The position numbers and the translations under genes were made by a program. Shown piece after piece: positions 15,950 to 25,139 of a DNA stretch of 64,000 nucleotides. Source of the DNA: Autumnicola patrickiae (GTDB lineage: Bacteria; Bacteroidota; Bacteroidia; Flavobacteriales; Flavobacteriaceae); assembly GCF_031846525.1 (NCBI RefSeq), contig NZ_JAVRHM010000019.1, positions 1 to 64,000 on the forward strand. The letters run 5' to 3'. Within the stretch, counting starts at the first letter, position 1. Each line of letters begins with the position of its first letter. The notes below the pieces were generated by a model that saw only the letters and a list, made by a program, of their open reading frames with translations, was not told the DNA's origin and ran no database searches.

Positions 15950-16702
15950 CTAGAATGAATTTACCAGTGCAATAAAATCAGTCGCCTTAAGGCTTGCCCC
16001 GCCAATAAGTCCGCCGTCCACATCTTTTTTGGCAAAAATTTCTTTTGCATTATTCGGCTTTACACTTCCACCGTAAAGGATAGAAACGTTCTCTGCAATC
16101 TCTTCGTTAAAATTTTCAGCAATATTTTTCCTAATAAAAGCGTGCATTTCCTGTGCCTGTTCCGGAGAAGCAGTCTCTCCCGTACCAATAGCCCAAACCG
16201 GTTCATAAGCAAGGATAACCTTACTCCATGCATCTTCAGAAATCTGATAAAGACTTTCTTTTAGCTGCTTCTCTACCACTTCAAAATGCTTATCACTTTT
16301 ACGATCCTGAAGTTCTTCCCCGAAGCAGAAAATCACTTCCATATCATTTTCTATAGCCGTGTTTACTTTTTCTGCAAGGATATCATTGGTTTCATGAAAA
16401 TGTGCTCTACGTTCGCTATGTCCTAAAATAACAGTAGTAACACCAATACTTTTAAGCATAGATGCCGAAATTTCTCCTGTAAAAGCACCGCTCTTACTCT
16501 GGTGCATGTTTTGAGCCGCAACTTTTATAGGTGTATCTTTTAAAGCTTCAAATGTGCTGTAAAGATTAGTAAAAGAAGGTGCCACCATTACTTCTGCTTC
16601 AGGTTTTTTCACCAGTTGCATTTTAATGTGGGAAAGAAGTTCCTGCGTTTCGGCAAGATCATTATTCATTTTCCAGTTTCCTGCTACTATTTGTTTTCTC
16701 AT
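15950..16702 (-). CDS. tpiA: Triosephosphate isomerase
   Basis: It interconverts dihydroxyacetone phosphate and glyceraldehyde 3-phosphate in glycolysis. The 250-residue TIM barrel shows AGNWKMN (Lys and Asn of the active site), VILGHSERR (catalytic His), AYEPVWAIGTG (catalytic Glu) and the phosphate loop ILYGGSVKPNN. It heads the prmA-clpS group. A TATATTTG -7 element on the minus strand at 16771-16778 suggests its own promoter with a leader of about 60 bases. Confidence 0.96.
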   Translation of the reverse strand: MRKQIVAGNWKMNNDLAETQELLSHIKMQLVKKPEAEVMVAPSFTNLYSTFEALKDTPIKVAAQNMHQSKSGAFTGEISASMLKSIGVTTVILGHSERRAHFHETNDILAEKVNTAIENDMEVIFCFGEELQDRKSDKHFEVVEKQLKESLYQISEDAWSKVILAYEPVWAIGTGETASPEQAQEMHAFIRKNIAENFNEEIAENVSILYGGSVKPNNAKEIFAKKDVDGGLIGGASLKATDFIALVNSF

Positions 16703-16770
16703 AATATTTTGGTTGGATCCATTTCAGGATAAAATTTTACTTAATTTTTCTTCAGTTTTACTGAATTTTA

Positions 16771-16778
16771 CAAATATA
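16771..16778 (-). promoter_or_regulatory. Candidate tpiA promoter -7 element
   Basis: The minus strand reads TATATTTG, an exact match to the Bacteroidota TAnnTTTG element, about 70 bases upstream of the tpiA start. A TTG lies about 22 bases further upstream, roughly where the -33 element belongs. No transcript data; candidate only. Confidence 0.45.
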
Positions 16779-16859
16779 TTGATAACAAAAAACATAAGCA
16801 CAAGGCTTTGCACTTAAGCTATTCTTTTTATCAATATTTTATCAGAATCTGCCTTTGAT

Positions 16860-17954
16860 TTACAAATCTATATCGGCCGCATCAAACCAATGCTTCTTTT
16901 GGGTAATTGTGCCTCTTCGCAGAACCAGCAACCCGGGATTGGAACGCACAATTGTCTTTAAGGCCGTTTCATCACCCTGGTAAAACTCAAAGTTCAGGTT
17001 ATATTTTTCGCTTATTTGCTGCTGAAGTTCTTCTCCAGAGGAGGTCACCCCCACAACTTTATAGCCTTTTTCCAAAGCTTCGTCGCTCAACCGCTTTACC
17101 GCTGCATAACCATCGCGTTCTGTACTTCTAAGATTATAGGCTACTATAAAAAAGACTTTTTCTGCTTCCAGTATTTCTGAAGTAAAATTTTCCCCGTCCT
17201 TCTGAATATAAAAGTCATGGATTGGCGGCTCATAACCCTTCTGTACCATTTCCGTTTCCACTCCAATAAATTCACCTTCCTGCTGTGGATACTGCCCATT
17301 GGTGGCGATAACAACTTCTTCCCCATCATGGAGGAATTTCCACTGGTATTCGTAAACCGCCTCCTGTGCACCTTCAGGAACTTCCATTCCCTCCTGAATA
17401 TTCGCACCAATTTTATAGGCTCTAAAATCAAAAACCGGAAGGTGCATCAACACATAGTAGCAGAAAATAAAACTCAGCATAAACGATAGAAAGATAATCC
17501 ATCTATGCGATGCCGGGACAAAAACCGGCGTGATCAATTTTCGTTTAACAAATAAGAAGACGATAAGCACCAGCAGGATCACATCTTTTATAAAAGACTG
17601 CCACGGTGTAAGTGGGATAGCATCTCCAAAGCAACCACAGTCGGTTACTTTATTAAAGTATGCCGAATAAAATGTGAGGAACGTAAAAAATATAATCATA
17701 AGGAGTAAGCTCCAGGTTGTAAACTTTGGCAGGTAGCCAATAAGCAGCATAATTCCCAGCACCAGCTCAAAAACGACCAGAAGGATCGCAATGACCAGCG
17801 CAAACGGAATAAGAACTTCAATGTTTAAAACACCCTGACTAAAATATTCCTGTAGTTTAAAAGAGAACCCAACGGGGTCGTTCAGCTTTATAAATCCCGA
17901 AAAAATAAATAAAACACCTACCACCACCCGGGCGATTCCCACTAATAATTTCAT
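16860..17954 (-). CDS. BT_3928-type DoxX/MauE membrane protein with thioredoxin-like tail
   Basis: A 364-residue inner-membrane protein. The first 170 residues contain about four to five helices with the DoxX/MauE pattern (LLVGIARVVVGVLFIFSGFIKLNDPVGF) and a DCGCFGDAIPLTPW loop that is conserved in this family. The rest (about 190-364) looks like a thioredoxin-type fold (KVFFIVAYNLRSTERDGYAAVKRLSDEALEKGYKVVGVTSS) but without a CxxC pair. Its role is unknown; redox or quinone-linked function is suggested by the family. It lies 16 bases after the DUF1599 gene. Confidence 0.85.
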   Translation of the reverse strand: MKLLVGIARVVVGVLFIFSGFIKLNDPVGFSFKLQEYFSQGVLNIEVLIPFALVIAILLVVFELVLGIMLLIGYLPKFTTWSLLLMIIFFTFLTFYSAYFNKVTDCGCFGDAIPLTPWQSFIKDVILLVLIVFLFVKRKLITPVFVPASHRWIIFLSFMLSFIFCYYVLMHLPVFDFRAYKIGANIQEGMEVPEGAQEAVYEYQWKFLHDGEEVVIATNGQYPQQEGEFIGVETEMVQKGYEPPIHDFYIQKDGENFTSEILEAEKVFFIVAYNLRSTERDGYAAVKRLSDEALEKGYKVVGVTSSGEELQQQISEKYNLNFEFYQGDETALKTIVRSNPGLLVLRRGTITQKKHWFDAADIDL

Positions 17955-17970
17955 GTAAATTGATTTTATG

Positions 17971-18546
17971 CTACTCAGTTTCCTGCATCAAAATAAGTGC
18001 AAAAACGGAGTAATTAATCATATCCTGATAATTGGCATCTATACCTTCGCTCACTAACGTTTTTCCTTTATTATCCTCAATTTGTTTGACCCTTAGCAAC
18101 TTTTGCAGAATAAGATCTGTAAGGGAACTAATGCGCATATCACGCCATGCCTCGCCATAATCGTGGTTTTTGTTCATCATTAAAGCCTTTGTTTCCGAAA
18201 TTTTTTCATCGTACAAAACAGCGGCTTCATCAGCTTCTAAATCGGGTTGCTCTGCAATTCCTTTCTCCAACTGAATAAGTGCCATTACTGAATAATTTAT
18301 GATCCCGATAAATTCAGATTTTTCGTCTTCATCTACTTTCCGCACCTCATTTTCCTGAAGTTTCCTTATCCTCTGTGCCTTAATAAAAATCTGGTCGGTA
18401 AGGGAAGGCAACCTTAAAATGCGCCAGGCACTTCCGTAATCTTTCATTTTATTCACGAAAAGGCTGCGGCAGGTTTCCACCACCTCATCATATTGTTTCG
18501 AAGTATCCTGCATAAAAGAGTAGTAATTTGCGTAAATTTCGGGCAA
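17971..18546 (-). CDS. DUF1599 domain protein with internal duplication
   Basis: A 191-residue protein made of two copies of the same unit: MKDYGSAWRILRLPSLTDQI...RIRKLQE near residue 35 and NHDYGEAWRDMRISSLTDLI...RVKQIED near residue 125, each followed by a YSVxALIQ/MxxE segment. The function is unknown; the family is small and phylum-restricted. It starts close to folP, which is transcribed the opposite way, so the two share a short promoter region of about 58 bases. A pseudo-dimer arising by duplication is the simplest reading. Confidence 0.85.
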   Translation of the reverse strand: MPEIYANYYSFMQDTSKQYDEVVETCRSLFVNKMKDYGSAWRILRLPSLTDQIFIKAQRIRKLQENEVRKVDEDEKSEFIGIINYSVMALIQLEKGIAEQPDLEADEAAVLYDEKISETKALMMNKNHDYGEAWRDMRISSLTDLILQKLLRVKQIEDNKGKTLVSEGIDANYQDMINYSVFALILMQETE

Positions 18547-18604
18547 ATATTCCGATTAGTCAAAGTTAATTTCATTCCGTTCTACACAGGCTAAATATAT
18601 AAAA

Positions 18605-19429
18605 ATGACGATAAACTGCAGGGGAAACCTCATCGACCTTTCAGAACCTAAAATTATGGGTATAATTAATATTACGCCCGACTCGTTTTTCTCCGGAAGC
18701 CGCACCGAAACCGAAAATGATATTCTGAAAAAAGCAGAGCAAATGCTTACTGAAGGTGCAGATTTTCTCGATGTTGGAGGTTACAGCAGCCGCCCGGGAG
18801 CCGAAGATATTTCAGTTGAAGCTGAAGTGGAGCGTGTAATTCCGGTAATTGAACTACTCCTGAAGAATTTTCCCGATGCGATCCTTTCCATAGACACTTT
18901 CCGCAGTAAAGTAGCCGAAGAATCAATTGAAGCGGGCGCTCACATCATTAATGATATTTCTGCCGGAAGCCTCGATAAAGATATGATGCCGATAATTGCC
19001 AAATTTCAGGTGCCTTATATTATGATGCATATGAAGGGAACACCGCAAACTATGAAGGAATTGAACCAATATGACGATCTAATTCAGGAAATTTTGTTCT
19101 ATTTTTCAGAAAAAGTAAGAAAAGCACGCGATCTAGGCATAAATGACCTCATAATAGACCCCGGATTCGGTTTTGCGAAGAATATTCAGCAAAATTTTAA
19201 CTTATTATCCAGCCTAGAAGCCTTTAAGATACTTGAATTGCCAATTTTGGCTGGTCTCTCCCGAAAATCACTAATTTACAAGACCTTTAATACCACTGCA
19301 GAGAACGCCTTAAACGGAACAACAGTTTTAAACACTATTTCCCTTCAGAAAGGAGCAAATATCCTGCGTGTTCACGATGTAAAAGAAGCCGCTGAATGTG
19401 TGAAATTGCTCTCGCGTATTAAAAAGTAG
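18605..19429 (+). CDS. folP: Dihydropteroate synthase
   Basis: It condenses p-aminobenzoate with dihydropterin pyrophosphate in folate synthesis and is the sulfonamide target. Motifs present: IMGIINITPDSF, LDVGGYSSRPGA, IDTFRSKVAEE, HIINDISAG, MMHMKGTPQTM, IIDPGFGFAK and LAGLSRKSL, all in the expected order in 274 residues. It is followed after 37 bases by cdaA, an order widely conserved in Bacteroidota. Confidence 0.95.
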   Translation: MTINCRGNLIDLSEPKIMGIINITPDSFFSGSRTETENDILKKAEQMLTEGADFLDVGGYSSRPGAEDISVEAEVERVIPVIELLLKNFPDAILSIDTFRSKVAEESIEAGAHIINDISAGSLDKDMMPIIAKFQVPYIMMHMKGTPQTMKELNQYDDLIQEILFYFSEKVRKARDLGINDLIIDPGFGFAKNIQQNFNLLSSLEAFKILELPILAGLSRKSLIYKTFNTTAENALNGTTVLNTISLQKGANILRVHDVKEAAECVKLLSRIKK

Positions 19430-19466
19430 TTGTATATTTCATATTTTTACAAAAACCCAGACGAAA

Positions 19467-20240
19467 TTGAACATTCTTGATCTTCGTATTCTCGATATCG
19501 TAGATATTGTTTTTGTTGCACTCCTACTCTATTATTTGTACAAACTCGTTAGGGGAACTGTGGCGGTAAATATCTTCCTGGGGATTGTGATTATTTACCT
19601 TGGCTGGTGGCTCACCCAGCTTCTTCAAATGGAGCTTTTAAGCAATGTGCTGGGAGAATTTATTGGTGTGGGAATGTTCGCCCTTATTGTGGTTTTTCAG
19701 CAGGAAATCAGGAAATTTTTGCTAATGATTGGATCCACAAATCTCACCCACAACAACAGGATTTTCAGGAACTGGCGTTTTTCCAGGGAAGATGAAGAAA
19801 CAAGTACTAATGTAGAAGCTATTGTAAAAGCCTGTGAGGCGATGGGCAAAAGCCTTACCGGTGCTTTAATCGTGATTCAGAAAAGTACCAGCCTGGACTT
19901 TGTGAAAAATTCCGGCGACGATATGGATATAAAGCTCAACCAGCCAATCCTGCAGTCCATTTTCTATAAAAACAGTACACTTCACGATGGCGCAATTGTT
20001 ATCGAGGACAACAAAATCACCGCAACCCGTGTAATTCTTCCGGTGTCCAACGACCGGTCCATCCCACTTCGCTTTGGTTTACGTCACCGTGCCGCAGTTG
20101 GTATTACTGAAAAAACCGATGCCCTTGCACTTGTTGTAAGCGAGGAAACAGGACAGATTTCTTATATAAAAGATGGGGAATTTGTGATGTTTGAAACCAA
20201 CAAGGAACTTATAGAGAAACTGAAGGAAGATCTTTCTTAG
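19467..20240 (+). CDS. cdaA: Diadenylate cyclase CdaA
   Basis: It makes cyclic di-AMP from two ATP at the inner membrane. Three N-terminal helices (about 10-85) precede the DisA_N catalytic domain with STLHDGAIVIED (DGA motif) and GLRHRAAVGITEKTDAL (RHR motif). The start is a TTG within AAATTGAACATTC, giving MNILDLRILD. The 257-residue length is typical. No cdaR-like regulator follows; instead an AT-rich orphan gene comes next. Confidence 0.94.
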   Translation: MNILDLRILDIVDIVFVALLLYYLYKLVRGTVAVNIFLGIVIIYLGWWLTQLLQMELLSNVLGEFIGVGMFALIVVFQQEIRKFLLMIGSTNLTHNNRIFRNWRFSREDEETSTNVEAIVKACEAMGKSLTGALIVIQKSTSLDFVKNSGDDMDIKLNQPILQSIFYKNSTLHDGAIVIEDNKITATRVILPVSNDRSIPLRFGLRHRAAVGITEKTDALALVVSEETGQISYIKDGEFVMFETNKELIEKLKEDLS

Positions 20241-20283
20241 GACACATATTTCTTATGTATCGTATTATACTGAAACGATAGTT

Positions 20284-21168
20284 ATGAGATTTAACAATAA
20301 TATTAGCTCACACACAATTGGTCATTGGAAGCTTCCGTATTCCTTAAGTGGACCGCAGCACAAAAGGAAAAAATGGGTAAATGAAAATGATACGGAAAAA
20401 ATAGAACATTTCACTGGAGGACTTTTTATAACATATTTACGAGAAGTAGAAAAACGAAATGTATTGTATTACTCCCAGAACCTCAATGATGATCATAAAA
20501 ATCCAGATCTACTTATACATATGGATGAAAGAATCCATACTGTACAGGTCACTCAAATAGTTTTAAACAACTACTTGACCAAATTCAACCAAACCAAAAG
20601 GTTATGTGAAAAAATTTCCAATTTTATTCGGGATGTTTACACACCACCAATTAAAATCAATATTCAGATTTACCCACCTTGGGAGATTGAAGAACCTCCA
20701 AAAGCACCAATAAAAGTATATAGGAGATTAAGTAAAACCATTGCTAAAAGCATTTCAGAAAACATAGAAAATTTATCGGCAAAAAATGAAATACTGAACT
20801 TTAAAACGGATGATATATTTAACAAGATCGCGGACGGATACAATTTACTTTCAGTTCCCAAGAATCGCGTATCTCATTATTTCGGAGATAAAAATGTATA
20901 TGTGGATTATGAATTTGATGCAATAAAAATTTCTGTAGAAAATATTGAATCCGCTACCAATAAAATTTTTACAGATAAAAATAATGGAAATTCGGAAATA
21001 CTTTTAATATGGGGAGATCAAAATCAATTTATGGGCACCGAGCAATTAATTATTAAAAATTTGAAAGATCAATTCGTAAAATCCACTTTCAAATCAATTT
21101 ATTTTTTAGCATTTCAGAATACCTTAGAAGTTGAGAAAAGAGAGATATTATGTGTTAAAGTAATTTAA
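20284..21168 (+). CDS. Unrecognised 294-aa protein, probably acquired
   Basis: I do not recognise this protein. It is soluble, without signal peptide or membrane helix, and has a block resembling a PD-(D/E)xK-type nuclease core: NPDLLIHMDERIHTVQVTQIV (Asp, then a strand with Gln-Val-Thr where Glu-x-Lys is usual). A proline-rich linker IYPPWEIEEPPKAPIK follows, and the C-terminal half has STFKSIYFLAFQNTLEVEKREI. Codon use is much more AT-rich than in cdaA and the ABC gene on either side, and it stands convergent with the latter, all signs of insertion between core genes. A nuclease or defence role is only a guess. Confidence 0.6.
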   Translation: MRFNNNISSHTIGHWKLPYSLSGPQHKRKKWVNENDTEKIEHFTGGLFITYLREVEKRNVLYYSQNLNDDHKNPDLLIHMDERIHTVQVTQIVLNNYLTKFNQTKRLCEKISNFIRDVYTPPIKINIQIYPPWEIEEPPKAPIKVYRRLSKTIAKSISENIENLSAKNEILNFKTDDIFNKIADGYNLLSVPKNRVSHYFGDKNVYVDYEFDAIKISVENIESATNKIFTDKNNGNSEILLIWGDQNQFMGTEQLIIKNLKDQFVKSTFKSIYFLAFQNTLEVEKREILCVKVI

Positions 21169-21195
21169 TTACAAACATCCTAAACCTACACTTAG

Positions 21196-22962
21196 TCAAA
21201 GCGCCTCCTCCGCTTTAAACTGAACTTCATAAAGGTTTTTATAGTAGCCATTCTCCTTCTTCAGTAGTTCCTGATGAGTTCCCATTTCCACAATTTCACC
21301 GGCCTCCATCACCATAATCTTATCAGCTTTTTTGATGGTTGCCAGTCTGTGGGCAATAACAATTGAAGTACGTCCCTGCGTAATTTTATCTGTCGCATCC
21401 TGGATTAATTGTTCGCTATAGGAGTCTACTGAAGAAGTAGCCTCGTCCAGCACCAGGATACTGGGGTTACTCACAAAAGCACGCAGAAATGCTATAAGCT
21501 GGCGCTGCCCTGAAGAGAGCATCGCCCCCCTTTCTTTTACATTGTAATAATAGCCGTTCGGAAGCGTGTTTATAAAATCATGTATTCCTATACGCTTTGC
21601 GGCATTAATAACATCTTCTTCAGTAATATCGGGATTTTCCAATGTGATGTTATTCATAATAGTATCAGCAAACAGGAAAACGTTCTGAAGAACCACCGCA
21701 ATTTGAGAGCGGAGGGATTTCAGCTTAATTTCATTTATATCCAGCCCATCAATAAAAATTTGTCCGCCGTTGATTTCGTAAAAACGGTTCAGCAAATTAA
21801 TAATGGTAGATTTTCCGGCACCTGTTGCTCCAACAATTGCAATTGTTTCTCCAGCGTTGGCTTTAAAAGAAACTCCCTTCAGCACCTCTTCATCATCAAC
21901 ATAAGAAAACCGCACGTCTTTAAATTCAATATCGCCCCTTAAATCCTGAACCTCTTTTGTACCTTCATCCTTAATCGTGGATTTGGTATCCAGCACCCCA
22001 AAAACACGGTTTGCAGCCACCATTCCCATCTGCAAAGTATTGAACTTATCTGCAATTTGCCTAAGCGGTTTAAACAGCATCTGTGATAATTCTATAAACA
22101 TAATTATCACCCCAAGACTAATTGCATCACTTTCTATAGCGCGCAATCCCCCGAACCATACAATTAAACCTATGGTTATGGATGTGGACATTTCTGCAAT
22201 CGGGAAGAAAATAGAGTTATACCATACCGTCTTTACCCAGGCCTTTCGGTGCTTATCGTTAATATTTTTAAAGTTTTCGTACTCTTCTTTTTCGCGGGTA
22301 AAAAGCTGAACGATTTTCATCCCCGTGATACGCTCCTGAACAAAAGTATTAAGGTTAGCGACCTGAGTACGGACTTCTTCAAAAGCAATTTTCATTTTTC
22401 TCTGAAACACCCTTGTCGCATACAGGATAAACGGGAGCACAGTAAGCACAAGCAAAGTCAGTTGCCAGCTCTGATAGAACATCACCCCTAAAATCACCAG
22501 CATTTTTAATAAATCACTAATAATCATAAAAAGACCCTGACTAAAAATACTCGCAATGGTCTCTATATCACTAACAGCACGGGTAACCAGCCGCCCAACA
22601 GCAGATTTATCGAAATACTTCATTTTAAACTGAAGCATATGTTCAAAAAGGTTCACCCTTAAATCACGTACAACCTCCTGCCCCAGCCAGTTGGCGAAGT
22701 AAATAAAACAAAATTGAAAAAGAACTTCAGCGAGTAGCACGCCGCTCATTAGCAAAATATAGTAAAGAAGTTCACTGTAATCCTGCGGAACTATCGCCTG
22801 GTCTATGGTTACTTTAAGTAAATATGGACGTAAAACAGAGGCTACAGAGAGCAGGATAGCCGCAATCCCTACAAAATAAAAAGTCTTTCTGTAAGGATCT
22901 GTATATCTAAGCAAGCGCTTAAATAAATCAAAATCGAATGCATTTCCTGTTTTTGACGCCAT
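21196..22962 (-). CDS. MsbA-like ABC transporter (fused permease and ATPase)
   Basis: A 588-residue half-transporter: six transmembrane helices in the first 320 residues (DLFKRLLRYTDPYRKTFYFVGIAAILLSV...) and an ATPase with Walker A GATGAGKST, signature LSSGQRQ, Walker B ILVLDEATSSVD and the switch His in VIAHRL. It probably exports lipids or drugs as a homodimer; the substrate is unknown. Its start directly abuts the truA stop on the same strand. Confidence 0.9.
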   Translation of the reverse strand: MASKTGNAFDFDLFKRLLRYTDPYRKTFYFVGIAAILLSVASVLRPYLLKVTIDQAIVPQDYSELLYYILLMSGVLLAEVLFQFCFIYFANWLGQEVVRDLRVNLFEHMLQFKMKYFDKSAVGRLVTRAVSDIETIASIFSQGLFMIISDLLKMLVILGVMFYQSWQLTLLVLTVLPFILYATRVFQRKMKIAFEEVRTQVANLNTFVQERITGMKIVQLFTREKEEYENFKNINDKHRKAWVKTVWYNSIFFPIAEMSTSITIGLIVWFGGLRAIESDAISLGVIIMFIELSQMLFKPLRQIADKFNTLQMGMVAANRVFGVLDTKSTIKDEGTKEVQDLRGDIEFKDVRFSYVDDEEVLKGVSFKANAGETIAIVGATGAGKSTIINLLNRFYEINGGQIFIDGLDINEIKLKSLRSQIAVVLQNVFLFADTIMNNITLENPDITEEDVINAAKRIGIHDFINTLPNGYYYNVKERGAMLSSGQRQLIAFLRAFVSNPSILVLDEATSSVDSYSEQLIQDATDKITQGRTSIVIAHRLATIKKADKIMVMEAGEIVEMGTHQELLKKENGYYKNLYEVQFKAEEAL

Positions 22963-23706
22963 TTACTCTACTGCTATTTTCGGGTATGTTATTTTGGTTA
23001 AAAATAAACCTTGAGCGGGAACAGAAGTTCCTGCCTTTCCCCGGTCTTCACTTTTTATTATTTCATGCAGATTGTCTACGGAACTTCTCCCCTGACCAAT
23101 CTCTAATAAAGTGCCAACAATGGCACGAACCATATTCCGTAGGAATCTGTCGGCAGTAATTTGAAAAACCAACAAATCTCCTGAATTTTTCCAAACTGCC
23201 GACTCAATTTTACAATTATAAGTCTTTACGTCGGTTCTTGATTTCGAGAAACATTTAAAATTGGTATATATTTTTAAAATTTCTGCTGCTTTATTCATTT
23301 TGGCAATGTCCAAATCTTTCTTCAAATAGAAAGCCTGATCCATTACAAACGGATTTTTATGCTGAATAATATGGTATTCATAACTTCTGCTTAGAGCATC
23401 AAAACGCGCATGCGCATTTGGCCGTACCTTAAAAATGGCAATTATCGCAATATCTTTAGGAAGCATCGAATTCATTTTAAACCTGATTTCCTCTGCATCG
23501 AAAATTTCTTCAGCATCAAAATGAGCAAACAATTGTTTTGCATGCACACCGGCATCTGTTCTTCCCGCACCCACAATTTCGGCATTCCCCTGAAGCAGGC
23601 GTGTTAAAACTTCTTCAATTTTTTCCTGGACAGAAACGGCATTTGGCTGCCTTTGCCAGCCGTGATATGCTGTTCCTAAATAAGCCAGTTCCAAGAAATA
23701 CCTCAA
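22963..23706 (-). CDS. truA: tRNA pseudouridine synthase A
   Basis: TruA makes pseudouridine at tRNA positions 38-40. GAGRTDAGVHA holds the catalytic Asp, and AYLGTAYHGWQRQ, RSYEYHI and FLRNMVRAIVGTLLEIG complete the family pattern. I chose the TTG at 23706, giving MRYFLELAYLG, the normal TruA start. A longer frame reaching 23856 would add 50 unrelated residues and overlap the opposite gene. A copy of the dispersed palindrome lies inside the gene at 23432-23447. Confidence 0.9.
   Translation of the reverse strand: MRYFLELAYLGTAYHGWQRQPNAVSVQEKIEEVLTRLLQGNAEIVGAGRTDAGVHAKQLFAHFDAEEIFDAEEIRFKMNSMLPKDIAIIAIFKVRPNAHARFDALSRSYEYHIIQHKNPFVMDQAFYLKKDLDIAKMNKAAEILKIYTNFKCFSKSRTDVKTYNCKIESAVWKNSGDLLVFQITADRFLRNMVRAIVGTLLEIGQGRSSVDNLHEIIKSEDRGKAGTSVPAQGLFLTKITYPKIAVE
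23432..23447. repeat. Dispersed palindrome copy inside truA
   Basis: AAAATGGCAATTATCG, a close match to the GAAAATGGCAATTTTC family. On the minus strand it encodes IAIIAIF of TruA, unlike the peptides encoded by copies in other genes. Confidence 0.55.
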
Positions 23707-23821
23707 CCTAAAAATATTATTTTTTACATTAGCGAAATGCAAAGATAAGGCAATTATTACAGCTGTAATCCCCGGAAGCTTTGCGTTTCTAAATGAGTGA
23801 ATAAACGTAATCAATGCCGGT

Positions 23822-24310
23822 TTGAAAAAAATACTTTTACTAAGCGACACGCACAACCATATGGACGAAAGAATATTGCATTATGCAGGTGAGGCTGATG
23901 AAATATGGCATGCAGGTGATATTGGCAATGTTGGGGTGACAGACGTGCTTAAAAAAGTAAAACCTGTAATTGCGGTTTACGGAAATATTGACAATGCCGA
24001 AGTAAGAAAAGAATTCCCACTAAACCAGCGTTTTATGTGCGAAGACGTAGACGTCTGGATCACGCATATTGGTGGTTATCCAAAGAAATATTCACCTGCA
24101 ATACGCGAGGAAATAAGAAGAAATCCACCGAAGCTGTTTATCTGCGGTCATTCCCATATTCTAAAAGTAATGAATGATAAGGACCTGGGATTGCTTCACA
24201 TGAACCCGGGTGCCGCAGGTAAACAGGGCTTTCACAAGAAAAGAACAATGCTTCGGTTTAAAATTGAAAAAGATAAAATCTTTGATCTTGAAGTTATTGA
24301 GCTGGAATAA
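23822..24310 (+). CDS. YfcE/MJ0936-type metallophosphoesterase
   Basis: A 162-residue calcineurin-like phosphodiesterase. Metal-binding motifs occur in order: LLSDTHNH, WHAGDIGN, VYGNID, THIGGYP and ICGHSHI. Small proteins of this length resemble YfcE, active on phosphodiesters in vitro; the natural substrate is unknown. The start is TTG (TTGAAAAAAATACTT); no ATG fits. It is divergent from truA and followed by a bidirectional hairpin. Confidence 0.88.
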   Translation: MKKILLLSDTHNHMDERILHYAGEADEIWHAGDIGNVGVTDVLKKVKPVIAVYGNIDNAEVRKEFPLNQRFMCEDVDVWITHIGGYPKKYSPAIREEIRRNPPKLFICGHSHILKVMNDKDLGLLHMNPGAAGKQGFHKKRTMLRFKIEKDKIFDLEVIELE

Positions 24311-24357
24311 TTTTTTTTCTGAAAAGAAAGCAGAACTTTAGCAGCTTTGATGATGCC

Positions 24358-24379
24358 CTGAAAATGGCAATTTTCGACC
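24358..24379. repeat. Dispersed palindrome copy, intergenic
   Basis: CTGAAAATGGCAATTTTCGA followed by CC: inverted arms GAAAAT/ATTTTC around GGCA. It lies between the phosphoesterase gene and a larger hairpin (AAGACCT at 24411 with AGGTCTT at 24437, GGTTTT/AAAACC inside). Confidence 0.65.
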
Positions 24380-24475
24380 TTTATTTAAAAACCATAAATG
24401 TTTAGTTTACAAGACCTCAGGTTTTAAAAACCGGTAAGGTCTTCTTAAAGACCAATTTCCTAAACGCTACAAATC

Positions 24476-24507
24476 AAAAAACCCGAAGCTTTCACTTCGG
24501 GTTTTTC
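24476..24507. terminator. Bidirectional terminator between convergent genes
   Basis: ACCCGAAG (24481-24488) and CTTCGGGT (24495-24502) form an 8-bp stem with a six-base loop, with A-run before and T-run after, so it can end both the phosphoesterase transcript and the opposite DUF4293 transcript. Confidence 0.85.
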
Positions 24508-24536
24508 TACGCACTAATACTACTAAGATGATAGGC

Positions 24537-24947
24537 TTATCGCAATCGGTCCACAGATTTTACGAGATCTTCGTCCTTTTTTATAGCCTTATTGGCCAAC
24601 ACTAAAAAAACGATAGAAATTACCGGAAGAAGCATCCCAATACCCTTCTCTGAGATATCTTTCTCTCCAGGTACATTTAGCAACCAATAAACAAACAATC
24701 CTAGTAAAAAAAAGTTTAATATTATATTCAGTCGGCCCAGCACAAACTGTAGCTTCCTGTTTCTAAACATAAAAATACTTATTAAAGATAATGCACCCGA
24801 TAAAAGGAACATTATAAATACCATTAATTCATCTTCGGCATAAACAGTTTCCCCAATGGAATTTTCCCAAAGATAAAAAACAAATATTAATCCAAGGCTT
24901 ACTAAAGCCGCTAAAAAAAGATAAACCGATTGTATGCGTTGTAGCAT
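24537..24947 (-). CDS. DUF4293 family membrane protein
   Basis: A 136-residue protein with four transmembrane helices, beginning MLQRIQSVYLFLAALVSLGL, the family's usual first segment, and ending in a charged tail (NKAIKKDEDLVKSVDRL). The family is confined to Bacteroidota and has no assigned function. It is transcribed divergently from rho and shares a 192-base intergenic region with it, an arrangement I recall as common in flavobacteria. Confidence 0.85.
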   Translation of the reverse strand: MLQRIQSVYLFLAALVSLGLIFVFYLWENSIGETVYAEDELMVFIMFLLSGALSLISIFMFRNRKLQFVLGRLNIILNFFLLGLFVYWLLNVPGEKDISEKGIGMLLPVISIVFLVLANKAIKKDEDLVKSVDRLR

Positions 24948-25041
24948 GATTAAAATAGAATTTGACTCACAAAAATAGATATTCTTTTCAAAAAAGCTAT
25001 TCGAAAATTAAAATAAAGTCGTATAATTGCAGGAACATTTT

Positions 25042-25064
25042 GTAACCAATTCAAAACAGGTTAC
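25042..25064 (+). promoter_or_regulatory. Inverted repeat in the rho leader
   Basis: GTAACC (25042-25047) and GGTTAC (25059-25064) flank 11 bases, about 75 bases before the rho start. TATAATTGCAGG at about 25022 resembles the -7 element, so the repeat would lie in the early leader. It could be an operator or RNA hairpin; weak support. Confidence 0.35.
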
Positions 25065-25139
25065 TTAAGACTCCAAAAATATTTTCTATTCTTCCCGGAG
25101 AAGTTAAATCAATCCAAACAAACTTATTTGTAATTATTC

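Noticed and set aside
23707..23856. N-terminal extension of truA by 50 codons
   Set aside because: The added residues match nothing in TruA and overlap the divergent phosphoesterase gene; the TTG at 23706 gives the normal family start.
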